This document shows, one piece after another, positions 43,679 to 51,736 of a DNA stretch of 64,000 nucleotides. Made by a program: the position numbers and the translations under genes. How positions within the stretch are numbered: the first letter of the stretch is position 1; each line of letters opens with the position of its first letter. Under the pieces are notes generated by a model. The model searched no databases and was not told the DNA's origin. It was given only the letters and a program-made list of their open reading frames with translations. The DNA is taken from positions 124,001 through 188,000 of the forward strand of contig NZ_BMUI01000013.1 of assembly GCF_014650115.1 (NCBI RefSeq), written 5' to 3'. This DNA is from Streptomyces olivaceoviridis (GTDB lineage Bacteria; Actinomycetota; Actinomycetes; Streptomycetales; Streptomycetaceae).

Positions 43679-44848
43679 TCACCCCACGGCGACGACGGTC
43701 CCCGCTCCCACGGTCCGCCCGCCCTCACGGATCGCGAAGCCGAGCCCCGGCTCCAACGGAACCTCCCGTCCCAGCTCGACGCTCATCCCGACCGTGTCCC
43801 CGGGCCGGGCGACGGCCACCTCACCGAGGTCCACGGAGCCCACGACGTCCGCCGTCCTGATGTAGAACTGCGGCCGGTAGCCGCTGACGACCGGCGTCGT
43901 ACGACCCCCCTCGCGCGCGGACAGCACGTACACCCGCGCCGTGAACCGCCGGCTCGGCACCACACTGCCCGGCGCCGCGACCACGTGTCCGCGCCGGACG
44001 GCGTCCCGGGGCACCCCGCGCAGCAGCAGCGCCACGTTGTCACCGGCCTGCGCCTCCTCCATCGGCTTGCCGAAGGTCTCGATCCCGGTGACCACGGTGT
44101 CGGTGTCCGCGCCCAGCACCGTCACCCGGTCGCCCAGCCGGAGGGTCCCGCGCTCCATGGCGCCGGTCACGACCGTGCCCCGCCCGGTGATGGTCAGCAC
44201 GTTCTCGACCGGCAGCAGGAAGGGCGCGTCCAGATACCGCTCCGGCACCGGCACGTAGGTGTCCACCGCGTCGAGCAGCGCCTCGATGGACGCCGTCCAG
44301 CGCGGGTCGCCCTCCAGCGCCCTCAGCCCGGAGACGCGGACGACGGGGACGGCGTCGCCCGGGTACCCCTGGGTGGTGAGCAGGTCGCGGACCTCCAGTT
44401 CGACCAGGTCGGTCAGCTCCTCGTCCCCCGCGTCGGCCTTGTTCAGCGCGACCACGATGTGGTCGACGCCGACCTGCCGGGCGAGCAGGACGTGTTCGGC
44501 GGTCTGCGGCATGATCCCGTCGAGCGCGGAGACGACCAGGACGGCACCGTCGAGCTGGGCGGCGCCGGTGACCATGTTCTTGACGTAGTCGGCGTGGCCC
44601 GGCATGTCGACGTGGGCGTAGTGCCGGGTGTCGGTCTCGTACTCGACGTGGGCGATGTTGATGGTGATGCCGCGGGCGGCCTCCTCCGGGGCGCGGTCGA
44701 TGCGGTCGAACGGTACGAAGGTGCCGGTGCCGCGCTCGGCGAGGACCTTGGTGATGGCGGCGGTCAGGGTGGTCTTGCCGTGGTCGACGTGACCCATGGT
44801 GCCGATGTTCAGGTGCGGCTTGGTGCGCACGTAGGCCGTTTTGGACAT
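43679..44848 (-). CDS. tuf3: elongation factor Tu paralogue (EF-Tu3-like)
   Basis: A 389-aa EF-Tu, slightly shorter than the usual 397. The GTPase motifs are GHVDHGKT (19-26), DMPGH (81-85, instead of the near-universal DCPGH) and NKAD (136-139, instead of NKCD/NKVD). Switch I (APEEAARGITIN) is conserved. It is not in a str operon: there is no fusA or rpsG next to it, so it is a second, divergent copy. Streptomyces tuf3 genes are known as minor copies raised on starvation. GAGGTACAGCC precedes the ATG. Confidence 0.9.
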   Translation of the reverse strand: MSKTAYVRTKPHLNIGTMGHVDHGKTTLTAAITKVLAERGTGTFVPFDRIDRAPEEAARGITINIAHVEYETDTRHYAHVDMPGHADYVKNMVTGAAQLDGAVLVVSALDGIMPQTAEHVLLARQVGVDHIVVALNKADAGDEELTDLVELEVRDLLTTQGYPGDAVPVVRVSGLRALEGDPRWTASIEALLDAVDTYVPVPERYLDAPFLLPVENVLTITGRGTVVTGAMERGTLRLGDRVTVLGADTDTVVTGIETFGKPMEEAQAGDNVALLLRGVPRDAVRRGHVVAAPGSVVPSRRFTARVYVLSAREGGRTTPVVSGYRPQFYIRTADVVGSVDLGEVAVARPGDTVGMSVELGREVPLEPGLGFAIREGGRTVGAGTVVAVG

Positions 44849-45218
44849 GGCTGTACCTCGAAGCCTCTCAGCCGTGACAGAAGACACCGGACCCCGGGAA
44901 CCGGCCGACCCTCCCCCTGCGGGGTCCGCCGGACGATCCGGAGAGGGTCAGCTTCGGGCGCCGTCGACGGCGGCCACGAGGTGCGGGACGGCAGCCTTCG
45001 GAGCATCCGCGACGGCGGACGCTGCGACGAGGAAGGCGTACCGGAACATGCCGTCGATCATCGCCGACGGCCGCGTCCGGCGTCGAATGGTTTTCGGATT
45101 CGTTCACGTCCGCGGCTTAGATGCCCGATACATCGATCGTTCTCGACGTGGCTTGCGACCCCTTCCGGAGGGGCGTTCCCTGGAAGAGGGGGTGACGCTC
45201 GACGCGGAGGTGACAGAC
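44849..45218. other. 370-bp divergent region between EF-Tu paralogue and ADH
   Basis: No gene is supported here. The segment 45080-45150 is visibly AT-richer (GGTTTTCGGATTCGTTC and GATACATCGATCG) and probably contains the ADH promoter. I cannot assign a sigma factor. Confidence 0.4.
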
Positions 45219-46370
45219 GTGAAAGCCGTCGTCTACGAAGAGCCTTTCAGCGTGACGGTGAAGGAGGTCCAGGACCCTCAGATCCAGCACCCCAACGATG
45301 TCCTCGTACGGGTCACGTCGACCGCCATATGCGGCTCGGACCTGCACATGTACGAGGGACGCACGGCGGCCCAGGCGGGCATCGTCTTCGGACACGAGAA
45401 CCTGGGCATCATCGAGGAGGTCGGCGACGGCGTGACCTCCCTGTCCCAGGGCGACCGCGTCGTGATGCCGTTCAACGTCGCCTGCGGATTCTGCAAGAAC
45501 TGTCTCGTCGGAAAGACCGGGTTCTGTCTGACGGTCAACCCTGGATTCGCCGGCGGGGCCTACGGCTATGTGGCGATGGGGCCGTTCATCGGCGGCCAGG
45601 CCGAGCGGCTGCGGGTACCGTACGCCGACTTCAACTGCCTGAAGCTGCCTCCGGGCGAGGAGTTCGAGACGGACTTCGTGCTGCTCGCCGACATCTTCCC
45701 GACCGGCTATCACGGTTGCGAACTCGCCCAGGTGTCCCCCGGTGAGTCCGTGGCCGTCTACGGCGCCGGACCGGTGGGCCTGATGGCCGCCTACTCGGCA
45801 CTGCTGCGCGGCGCGGCGAAGGTCTTCTCCGTCGACCGGGTGCCCGAGCGGCTGGCCAAGGCGGAGGAGATGGGAGCCATCCCCATCGACTTCACCAAGG
45901 GCGACCCGGCGGAGCAGATCAAGGAACAGACCGGAGGTGAGGGCACCGACAAGGGCGTCGACGCCGTCGGCTACCAGGCCCAGAGCCACGACGCCAGCCA
46001 CGAGGAACCCGCCATCGTCCTCAACGAGTTGGTCGAGACGGTACGGCCGACGGGCATGCTCGGCGTACCGGGTCTGTACGTGCCCTCGGACCCCGGCGGT
46101 CCCGACGAGCACGCCAAGCACGGCCAGCTGCTGGTCTCCATCGGCCGGATGTTCGAGAAGGGCCAGCAGATGGGCACCGGTCAGTGCAACGTCAAGCGGT
46201 ACAACCGCCAGCTGCGCGACATGATCATCGCCGGGCGGGCCAAGCCCAGCTTCGTGGTCTCCCACGAGCTGCCGCTGGACCAGGCGCCGCAGGCGTACGA
46301 GAAGTTCGACAAGCGGATCGAGGGCTACACCAAGGTGGTCCTGCACCCTGGTCACGCCCTGGCCGCATGA
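45219..46370 (+). CDS. zinc-dependent alcohol dehydrogenase, glutathione-independent formaldehyde dehydrogenase type
   Basis: A 383-aa medium-chain dehydrogenase. The catalytic zinc ligands are in ICGSDLHMYEG and FGHEN. The structural zinc lobe is CGFCKNCLVGKTGFC, and the NAD site is VYGAGPVGLMAA. The segments PFNVACG and GGAYGYVAMGPFIGGQAE are characteristic of the Pseudomonas FdhA group, which oxidises formaldehyde with NAD without glutathione. The GTG is preceded by an ideal GGAGGTGA. Confidence 0.88.
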   Translation: MKAVVYEEPFSVTVKEVQDPQIQHPNDVLVRVTSTAICGSDLHMYEGRTAAQAGIVFGHENLGIIEEVGDGVTSLSQGDRVVMPFNVACGFCKNCLVGKTGFCLTVNPGFAGGAYGYVAMGPFIGGQAERLRVPYADFNCLKLPPGEEFETDFVLLADIFPTGYHGCELAQVSPGESVAVYGAGPVGLMAAYSALLRGAAKVFSVDRVPERLAKAEEMGAIPIDFTKGDPAEQIKEQTGGEGTDKGVDAVGYQAQSHDASHEEPAIVLNELVETVRPTGMLGVPGLYVPSDPGGPDEHAKHGQLLVSIGRMFEKGQQMGTGQCNVKRYNRQLRDMIIAGRAKPSFVVSHELPLDQAPQAYEKFDKRIEGYTKVVLHPGHALAA

Positions 46371-46401
46371 GGCACGCGGTCCGGCTCGCCGCGTGAGGCA
46401 C

Positions 46402-46430
46402 GGGTCCAGGCGTCACGGACGCCTGGACCC
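46402..46430 (+). terminator. rho-independent-type terminator after the ADH gene
   Basis: GGGTCCAGGCGTC (46402-46414) pairs perfectly with GACGCCTGGACCC (46418-46430) around a 3-nt ACG loop. The pyrimidine-rich CTTCTCGTTCGCCTTCC follows. It lies 31 nt after the ADH stop. Confidence 0.75.
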
Positions 46431-46542
46431 CTTCTCGTTCGCCTTCCCGTCCACCGGCCCCGGGGGACGCCGGTGCCGTGCCGTGACGGTCACGGGACCC
46501 GGCTGACGGCGATCACACACCTTCGTCGGTTACTGTCGACGG

Positions 46543-47310
46543 ATGCTCGATGCCAACCGCTCTGGCACCGCCACGGCCTCTCCCCGGGCCGCCGCCCAGG
46601 AGCTCGTCGCCCCCGATCTCCCCCTGCGCCCCGCGGGGTTGGCCGCCCGCTGCACCCGCGTACTGCTGTCCCCGTACGCACGGCTGTCGCTGCTGGTCGC
46701 CCTGCTCGTGGGTGCCGCCGCGTGCGTGCTGCTCTTCGAGCCGCAGCGGCTGCTGACGCACGGCTGGCCGCCACAGCTCGGCGGGGCCGCGGCGGCCGTC
46801 GTCTTCGCGGCGGCGTACGGACTGTGCACCGTGGCGTTCGTGCCGCGCCCCTTGCTGAACCTGGCCGCGGGCGCGCTGTTCGGCTCGCAGGTGGGGCTGG
46901 CGACGGCACTGACGGGCACGGTGCTCGGGGCCGGGGTGGCCTTCGGGCTGGGCCGGCTGCTCGGGCAGGACGCGCTGCGCCCGCTGCTGCGGGGGCGCTG
47001 GCTGCGCGCGGCCGACGGGCAGCTCAGCCGGCACGGGCTCCGGTCCATGCTGGCCCTGCGGCTCTTCCCGGGGGTGCCGTTCTGGGCGGCGAACTACTGC
47101 GCGGCCGTCTCCCGCATGGGGTGGCTGCCCTTCCTGCTGGCCACCGGTCTCGGCTCGGTCCCGAACACCGCCGCCTACGCCGTCGCCGGCGCCCGCGCCT
47201 CGGCGCCGACCTCTCCCGCCTTCCTGATCGCGATGGCCTGCATCGCCGTACCGGCGCTGGCGGGCACGGTGGTGGCCTGGCGCAAACGCCACCAGCTGCG
47301 CGGCCGGTGA
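46543..47310 (+). CDS. TVP38/TMEM64-family membrane protein
   Basis: A 255-aa membrane protein with a VTT (SNARE-associated) domain. Landmarks are FVPRPLLNLAAGALFGSQVG, the basic LRLFPGVPFWAANYCAAVSR re-entrant motif and GSVPNTAAYAVAGA. It belongs to the same broad fold as the DedA protein at 37.3 kb and may scramble lipids. TACTGT is 6 nt before the ATG, so the mRNA is leaderless. Confidence 0.88.
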   Translation: MLDANRSGTATASPRAAAQELVAPDLPLRPAGLAARCTRVLLSPYARLSLLVALLVGAAACVLLFEPQRLLTHGWPPQLGGAAAAVVFAAAYGLCTVAFVPRPLLNLAAGALFGSQVGLATALTGTVLGAGVAFGLGRLLGQDALRPLLRGRWLRAADGQLSRHGLRSMLALRLFPGVPFWAANYCAAVSRMGWLPFLLATGLGSVPNTAAYAVAGARASAPTSPAFLIAMACIAVPALAGTVVAWRKRHQLRGR

Positions 47311-47343
47311 GCGCGGTCGCCCGTCCGCCGGAGAGGGCCTCTC

Positions 47344-47736
47344 CTGTGGTCCGGCGTCATCGCCGTGGCCGGCACGCCGCTCGGCGGCGCGTTCACCGCA
47401 CTGCCCCGGTCCCGGCGTGAGCGGGCCGCCCGCGCCGAGCGAGGGCCGAGGCACCGCACGGGGCGCCGGCCGAACTGGTGGCGGCCCTGGGTGACCACCG
47501 GCGGCCCTGTGGCACCGTGAGGACCTCCGCCTGGACGGCGCGCGCCAGGACGCCACCGAGGCGGCACGGTCGGCGTCCCACGCGACCCGCTCCCCCGTGA
47601 CCGCCCCCTTGTCGCGGTCTGCGTCCTCGGAGCGTCCCCGGCCCGACCGGCGGGGCAGGCGGCCCCCGCCGTGTTCGACCCCGTGACTCCGCTCGTCGAC
47701 GAGCCGGTCACCGCCGGGCGGGTCATGGCCCGGTGA
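47344..47736 (+). pseudogene. decayed KilB-like gene, several frameshifts
   Basis: Fragments in different frames read in order like a Streptomyces KilB-type membrane-anchored protein. LWSGVIAVAGTPLGGAFT (frame ending at 47520), then ELVAALGDHRR, then ALWHREDLRLDGARQDATEA and SASHATRSPVTAPL, then LVAVCVLGASPARPAGQA up to the TGA at 47734-47736. No single frame spans it and no ATG or GTG starts it properly. The family match is from memory and moderate. Confidence 0.5.
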
Positions 47737-47800
47737 CCGGCGTCATGGCCCGGTGACCGGCATCATGGCCCGGTGACCGGCATCATGGCCCGGTGACCGG
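47721..47800. repeat. four tandem 20-bp repeats with a palindromic core
   Basis: The unit (G/C)(G/A)TCATGGCCCGGTGACCGG is repeated four times head to tail (47721, 47741, 47761, 47781), differing only at the first two positions. Each unit holds the perfect dyad CCGGT-G-ACCGG. The first copy overlaps the end of the KilB-like pseudogene, and the array lies about 70 bp past the thiolase gene's stop. Confidence 0.85.
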
Positions 47801-47871
47801 CGGCCCGGCGGCGCCGGGACACCGCTCGGCGCCGCCCTGCGCCCGCCCGGTCCCCCGGCCGGAGCCCCGGC

Positions 47872-49041
47872 TCAGACGCCTTCCAGGATCATCGCGTTGG
47901 CGAGTCCGCCCGCCTCGCACATGGTCTGGAGGGCGTAGCGAGCGCCGCGTTCGCGCATCGCGTGGACCAGAGTCGTGGTCAGGCGGGTGCCGCTGGCGCC
48001 GAGGGGGTGACCGAGGGCGATGGCGCCGCCGTGCACGTTGACCTTGGCGAGGTCGGCGCCGGTCTCCTGCTGCCAGGCGAGCACCACGCTGGAGAAGGCC
48101 TCGTTGACCTCGAACAGGTCGATGTCGTCCAGCGTCAGCCCGGCCCGGCGCAGCACCTTCTCGGTGGCCGGGATGACCCCGGTCAGCATGAGCAGCGGGT
48201 CGGAGCCGGTCACGGCGAAGCTGTGGAGGCGGGCCAGCGGGCGCAGGCCGAGCCGGGCCGCGGTGTCGCTGGAGGTGATCAGGACGGCGGAGGCGCCGTC
48301 GTTGATCGGGCTCGCGTTGCCCGCGGTGACGTTCCACTCGATCTGCGGGAAGCGCTCGGCGAAGCCGGGGTCGTAGTAGGCGGGCCTGAGTCCGGCGAGG
48401 ATCTCCGGCGTGCTGTCCGGGCGGACGGACTCGTCGCGGGCGACGCCGTCGAGCGGGGCGACCTCGGCGTCGAAGAGCCCGGTCCGCCACGCGGCGGCGG
48501 CCTTGTGGTGCGAGGAGACGGCGAACTCGTCGATCCGCGCGCGTGTGAGGGACCACTTGGCGGCGATGAGTTCGGCGCTGATCCCCTGCGGCACCAGGCC
48601 GTCCGGGTAGCGCTCGGCGACACCGGGCCCGAACGGGTCCTTGCCGGCGGGCACGTTGGACCACATGGGCACCCGGCTCATCGACTCCACACCGCAGGCG
48701 ACCACGAGGTCGTACGCGCCCGAGATCACGCCCTGCGCGGCGAAGTGGACGGCCTGCTGGGAGGAGCCGCACTGGCGGTCCACGGTGGTCGCGGGGACGG
48801 ACTCGGGGAGGCCGGCGGCGAGCACCGCGTACCGGGTGGTGTTCATGGCCTGCTCGCCGACCTGGTCGACGGTGCCGCCGATCACGTCGTCGATCGACGC
48901 CGGGTCGACGCCGGAGCGCTCGACCAGGGTGCGCAGGGTGTGGGCGAGGAGTTGCACGGGGTGGACGTGGGCGAGGGAGCCGTTCGGCTTGCCCTTGCCG
49001 ACGGGGGTGCGTACGGCTTCGACGATGACCGCGTCTCGCAT
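47872..49041 (-). CDS. acetyl-CoA C-acyltransferase (thiolase)
   Basis: A 389-aa thiolase. The nucleophilic Cys91 lies in VDRQCGSSQQ, the histidine in ALGHPLGASGTR, and the second cysteine in TMCEAGGLANA. Thiolases cleave 3-ketoacyl-CoA in beta-oxidation or condense two acetyl-CoA; the first is more likely given the divergent HxlR regulator and the lack of biosynthetic neighbours. The start ATG is 106 bp from the divergent gene. Confidence 0.92.
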   Translation of the reverse strand: MRDAVIVEAVRTPVGKGKPNGSLAHVHPVQLLAHTLRTLVERSGVDPASIDDVIGGTVDQVGEQAMNTTRYAVLAAGLPESVPATTVDRQCGSSQQAVHFAAQGVISGAYDLVVACGVESMSRVPMWSNVPAGKDPFGPGVAERYPDGLVPQGISAELIAAKWSLTRARIDEFAVSSHHKAAAAWRTGLFDAEVAPLDGVARDESVRPDSTPEILAGLRPAYYDPGFAERFPQIEWNVTAGNASPINDGASAVLITSSDTAARLGLRPLARLHSFAVTGSDPLLMLTGVIPATEKVLRRAGLTLDDIDLFEVNEAFSSVVLAWQQETGADLAKVNVHGGAIALGHPLGASGTRLTTTLVHAMRERGARYALQTMCEAGGLANAMILEGV

Positions 49042-49110
49042 GGCGCCGGCCTCCAGCTTGATCGGACGAGCTACCGGTGAGTAGGAAATGCGAACTCACC
49101 ATAACCCCTT

Positions 49111-49140
49111 GGGTTGGAAATTCAAACCCTCCTCTAGACT
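49111..49140. promoter_or_regulatory. operator and -10 box of the HxlR/thiolase region
   Basis: GGGTTGGAAATTCAAACCC (49111-49129) is a 19-bp dyad with one mismatch. TAGACT (49135-49140) follows and lies 7 nt before the ATG at 49148, so the dyad occupies the -35 zone of a leaderless promoter. It is the natural target of the HxlR protein, probably for autocontrol and for the divergent thiolase. Confidence 0.65.
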
Positions 49141-49147
49141 GGGGTCC

Positions 49148-49618
49148 ATGGCCGCCACGAAGGATTCGCGCCCCTGCTCCATCGCCGACGCCCTCGCGAT
49201 CGTCGGCGAGAAGTACTCCCTGCTCGTCCTGCGGGAGGTCTGCCTGGGCAACGGCCGCTTCGACCAGCTCGTGCGCAACATCGGCGCCCCGCGCGACATC
49301 CTGTCCACCCGGCTGCGCCGCCTCGTCGAGGCCGGCATCCTCACCAAGCGCCTCTACAGCGAACGCCCCCAGCGCTTCGAGTACCGGCCCACGCAGGCCG
49401 GGCTGGAGCTGGAGCCCGTCCTGATGACGCTCAAGGAGTGGGGCGACCGGCACCTGCGCAAGGGCGTCGACCTGCCCATGGTCGTCGAGCACCACTGCGG
49501 CGAGGAACTGGTGCCGGTGGTCACGTGCCAGGCCTGCGGCGATCCCGTGCGTCACGAGGACCTGACGGCCCGTCCGCAGACCCCGGGCTGGACCGTCACC
49601 GGGCCGTCGGCCGCATAG
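49148..49618 (+). CDS. HxlR-family transcriptional regulator
   Basis: A 156-aa winged-helix regulator (CSIADALAIVGEKYSLLVLRE, recognition part APRDILSTRLRRLVEAGIL, wing RFEYRPTQAGLEL). After the helical dimer region, a C-terminal CQACGDPV segment with two cysteines and the earlier EHHCGEE could form a small metal or redox site. It probably senses an acyl-CoA, aldehyde or thiol stress and controls the divergent thiolase. Confidence 0.88.
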   Translation: MAATKDSRPCSIADALAIVGEKYSLLVLREVCLGNGRFDQLVRNIGAPRDILSTRLRRLVEAGILTKRLYSERPQRFEYRPTQAGLELEPVLMTLKEWGDRHLRKGVDLPMVVEHHCGEELVPVVTCQACGDPVRHEDLTARPQTPGWTVTGPSAA

Positions 49619-49629
49619 GAGGGACCTCG

Positions 49630-49647
49630 CCGCCGCGCTGTCGGCGG
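49630..49647 (+). terminator. short hairpin after the HxlR gene
   Basis: CCGCCG-CGCTGT-CGGCGG at 49630-49647 is a perfect 6-bp hairpin starting 11 nt after the HxlR stop. It may be a weak terminator before uppP. Confidence 0.4.
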
Positions 49648-49714
49648 GGCCCGCTACGCTTCCTCCGTCACATGATCACCTCTTCTCCCCTCAGCGCTTG
49701 GACGCCATACCTCC

Positions 49715-50590
49715 ATGTCTTGGTTTGAATCCCTCGTCCTCGGACTCGTCCAGGGGCTGACCGAGTTCCTGCCCGTCTCCTCCAGCGCGCACCTGCGGCT
49801 GACCGCGGCGTTCTCGGGCTGGAAGGATCCGGGGGCGGCCTTCACGGCCATCACGCAGATCGGCACGGAGGCCGCGGTCCTCATCTACTTCCGCAAGGAC
49901 ATCGGCCGGATCATCTCGTCCTGGTTCCGCTCGCTGTTCGACAAGACGATGCGGCACAACCACGACGCGCAGATGGGCTGGCTGGTGATCGTCGGCTCCA
50001 TCCCGATCGGGGTGCTGGGCGTGACACTGAAGGACCAGATCGAGGGGCCGTTCCGCGACCTGCGGATCACCGCCACCATGCTCATCGTCATCGGCGTGGT
50101 CATCGGCATCGCCGACCGGATGGCGGCCCGCGACGAGACCGGCGGCCGGCACCGGGCGCCCAAGCAGCGCAAGACCCTGGAGAACCTCGGCGTCAAGGAC
50201 GGCCTGATCTTCGGCCTCTGCCAGGCCTGCGCCCTCATCCCCGGCGTCTCCCGCTCCGGCGCGACCATCAGCGGCGGCCTGTTCATGGGCTACCGGCGCG
50301 AGGCCGCGGCCCGCTACTCCTTCCTGCTCGCCATCCCGGCCGTCCTCGCCTCCGGCGCCTTCGAGGTGAAGGACTCGCTGGGCGAGGGCCACGTGGACTG
50401 GCCGCCCACCCTGTTCGCGACGGTGATCGCGTTCGTCTCGGGATACGCGGTCATCGCGTGGTTCATGAAGTGGATCTCCAACAAGAGCTTCATGCCGTTC
50501 GTCTGGTACCGCATCGCCCTCGGCGTGGCGATCATCGCCTTGGTCGGGGCCGGCGTGCTGAGCCCCCACGCGGCGGAGTCGGCGGGCTGA
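49715..50590 (+). CDS. uppP: undecaprenyl-diphosphatase
   Basis: A 291-aa membrane enzyme that recycles undecaprenyl diphosphate to the monophosphate for peptidoglycan synthesis; overexpression gives bacitracin resistance. Catalytic motifs are GLTEFLPVSSSAHLRL (14-29) and LIPGVSRSGATISGGL. About eight membrane helices are present and length is usual. No ribosome-binding site is obvious; ACCTCC lies close upstream in the wrong sense. Confidence 0.95.
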   Translation: MSWFESLVLGLVQGLTEFLPVSSSAHLRLTAAFSGWKDPGAAFTAITQIGTEAAVLIYFRKDIGRIISSWFRSLFDKTMRHNHDAQMGWLVIVGSIPIGVLGVTLKDQIEGPFRDLRITATMLIVIGVVIGIADRMAARDETGGRHRAPKQRKTLENLGVKDGLIFGLCQACALIPGVSRSGATISGGLFMGYRREAAARYSFLLAIPAVLASGAFEVKDSLGEGHVDWPPTLFATVIAFVSGYAVIAWFMKWISNKSFMPFVWYRIALGVAIIALVGAGVLSPHAAESAG

Positions 50591-50625
50591 CGGCCCGCGC
50601 CACCACCTCTGTTTCGGACATCTTC

Positions 50626-50672
50626 GCGCCCGCGGCGGCCCGCCCAGGACCTGGGCAACGCCCCGCGGGCGC
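50626..50672 (+). terminator. nested hairpin after uppP
   Basis: GCGCCCGCGG (50626-50635) pairs perfectly with CCGCGGGCGC (50663-50672). Inside it CCCAG-GAC-CTGGG (50643-50655) forms a second stem. It starts 36 nt past the uppP stop and very likely ends that transcript. Confidence 0.65.
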
Positions 50673-50785
50673 CGGGCTGTTCGCGGCCACGGACGGATGA
50701 CCGGGCGGCGTTGGTGACCAACCCCATACCTTCTGCGTAGCCGCGCGGTAGCGCACGGTCAGACCTTGCCCCTAGGCTGGTCGGC

Positions 50786-50965
50786 ATGTCCCCCGAATCC
50801 CCGCCCCCTGGTTCCGTGCGCTCTGCTGCCGAGGTGAACGAGCAGATCCGGGCGCTGTGGCTGCGTGCGGGCGGCATCCTGTCGGCCCAGGAGCGCGCGG
50901 AGTACGAGCTGTTGGTGATCGAGTGGGCCGAGGCGATCCGCGGTCAGGTCATCGAGGCGGCCTGA
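50786..50965 (+). CDS. small conserved protein, 59 aa
   Basis: An ATG at 50786 opens a 59-aa frame beginning MSPESPPPGS and ending RGQVIEAA before TGA. Residues 15-58 are predicted amphipathic helix (VNEQIRALWLRAGG, then LSAQERAEYELLVIEWAEAI), like a small adaptor or dimeric helical protein. TAGGCT at 50773-50778 stands 7 nt before the ATG, marking a leaderless transcript. Similar small orphans occur in Streptomyces; no function is known. Confidence 0.7.
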   Translation: MSPESPPPGSVRSAAEVNEQIRALWLRAGGILSAQERAEYELLVIEWAEAIRGQVIEAA

Positions 50966-51020
50966 CCCGGCCCGGCGCACCCCGTCCGGCACCCCGCCCC
51001 GCGGGCATCCCGCCGCCGTC

Positions 51021-51641
51021 CTACGCCCGCAGGTGCGCCAGCACCTCATCGGCCACCGGATACGGCCGCTCCTTCGGCAGCAGCCCCTTCGCCCGCTCCG
51101 GTTCCCCCGCCCGCACCAGCCCGTGGATCTCCGCGGCCAGCGGTGTGACGTCCTCGATGCCGACGATCCACTCGTCCGCGTACCGGGCCGCCGCCTCCCC
51201 GGCGAGGCCAAGCTGCAACGACCGGTACGGCAGCGGGTCGAAGCGCAGATCGCGCTCCGGGTCCCACTGCACCCGGGCCGGGCAGCGCGCCAACTCCGCC
51301 TTCCAGGCGGCCTGGTCCGCGTGGAGCGCGGGCACGTAGTGGGACAGGCAGGCGTGGCGCAGGGCCCACTCGAAGCCGTCCCGGCGGATCTCGACGGCCA
51401 GGACGGTCTCCTGGTTCTCCTTGGTGCCCCAGCCGCAGCGGTACATCATCCACAGGAACGACGGCTTGATCCACGTCATCCGGTCCCGCTTCCAGGCGGA
51501 CGGAAAGCGTCCGGTGCGGGCGGCGACACGGCCGATCCCCGGGCGGTAGGCCTGGTAGACGGTGACCGTGGTCTCCGTGTGCCGGGCGCGGACGCGGAAC
51601 CTGGGCTCGGTGCCTGCGAGTTGTTCGTCCTGTTCGTTCAC
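51021..51641 (-). CDS. DUF4291 family protein
   Basis: A 206-aa protein with the diagnostic DUF4291 core: TVTVYQAYRPGIG, GRFPSAWKRDRMTWIKPSF, LWMMYRCGWGTKENQE and VLAVEIRRDGFEWAL. The family is widespread in bacteria and fungi, but no biochemical function is established. The GTG at 51641 is preferred because the conserved part starts about 20 residues later. Confidence 0.85.
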   Translation of the reverse strand: MNEQDEQLAGTEPRFRVRARHTETTVTVYQAYRPGIGRVAARTGRFPSAWKRDRMTWIKPSFLWMMYRCGWGTKENQETVLAVEIRRDGFEWALRHACLSHYVPALHADQAAWKAELARCPARVQWDPERDLRFDPLPYRSLQLGLAGEAAARYADEWIVGIEDVTPLAAEIHGLVRAGEPERAKGLLPKERPYPVADEVLAHLRA

Positions 51642-51736
51642 CGGGACAGGTTCGGCCGAGCGGCCCGCCCCGCACCACCGAATATTCACCCCGCACACCT
51701 CTTGGCTCCGCGCCCGCCGTGCCCAACACTGTGCCG

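Noticed and set aside
42902..45745. A 947-residue open frame antisense to the spermidine-synthase-like and EF-Tu genes
   Set aside because: It is a shadow: low-complexity histidine/arginine/glycine content and no motif, whereas the minus-strand genes are clearly EF-Tu and a Rossmann enzyme.
47721..47800. CRISPR array
   Set aside because: The 20-bp units are directly adjacent with no spacers and no cas genes are present.
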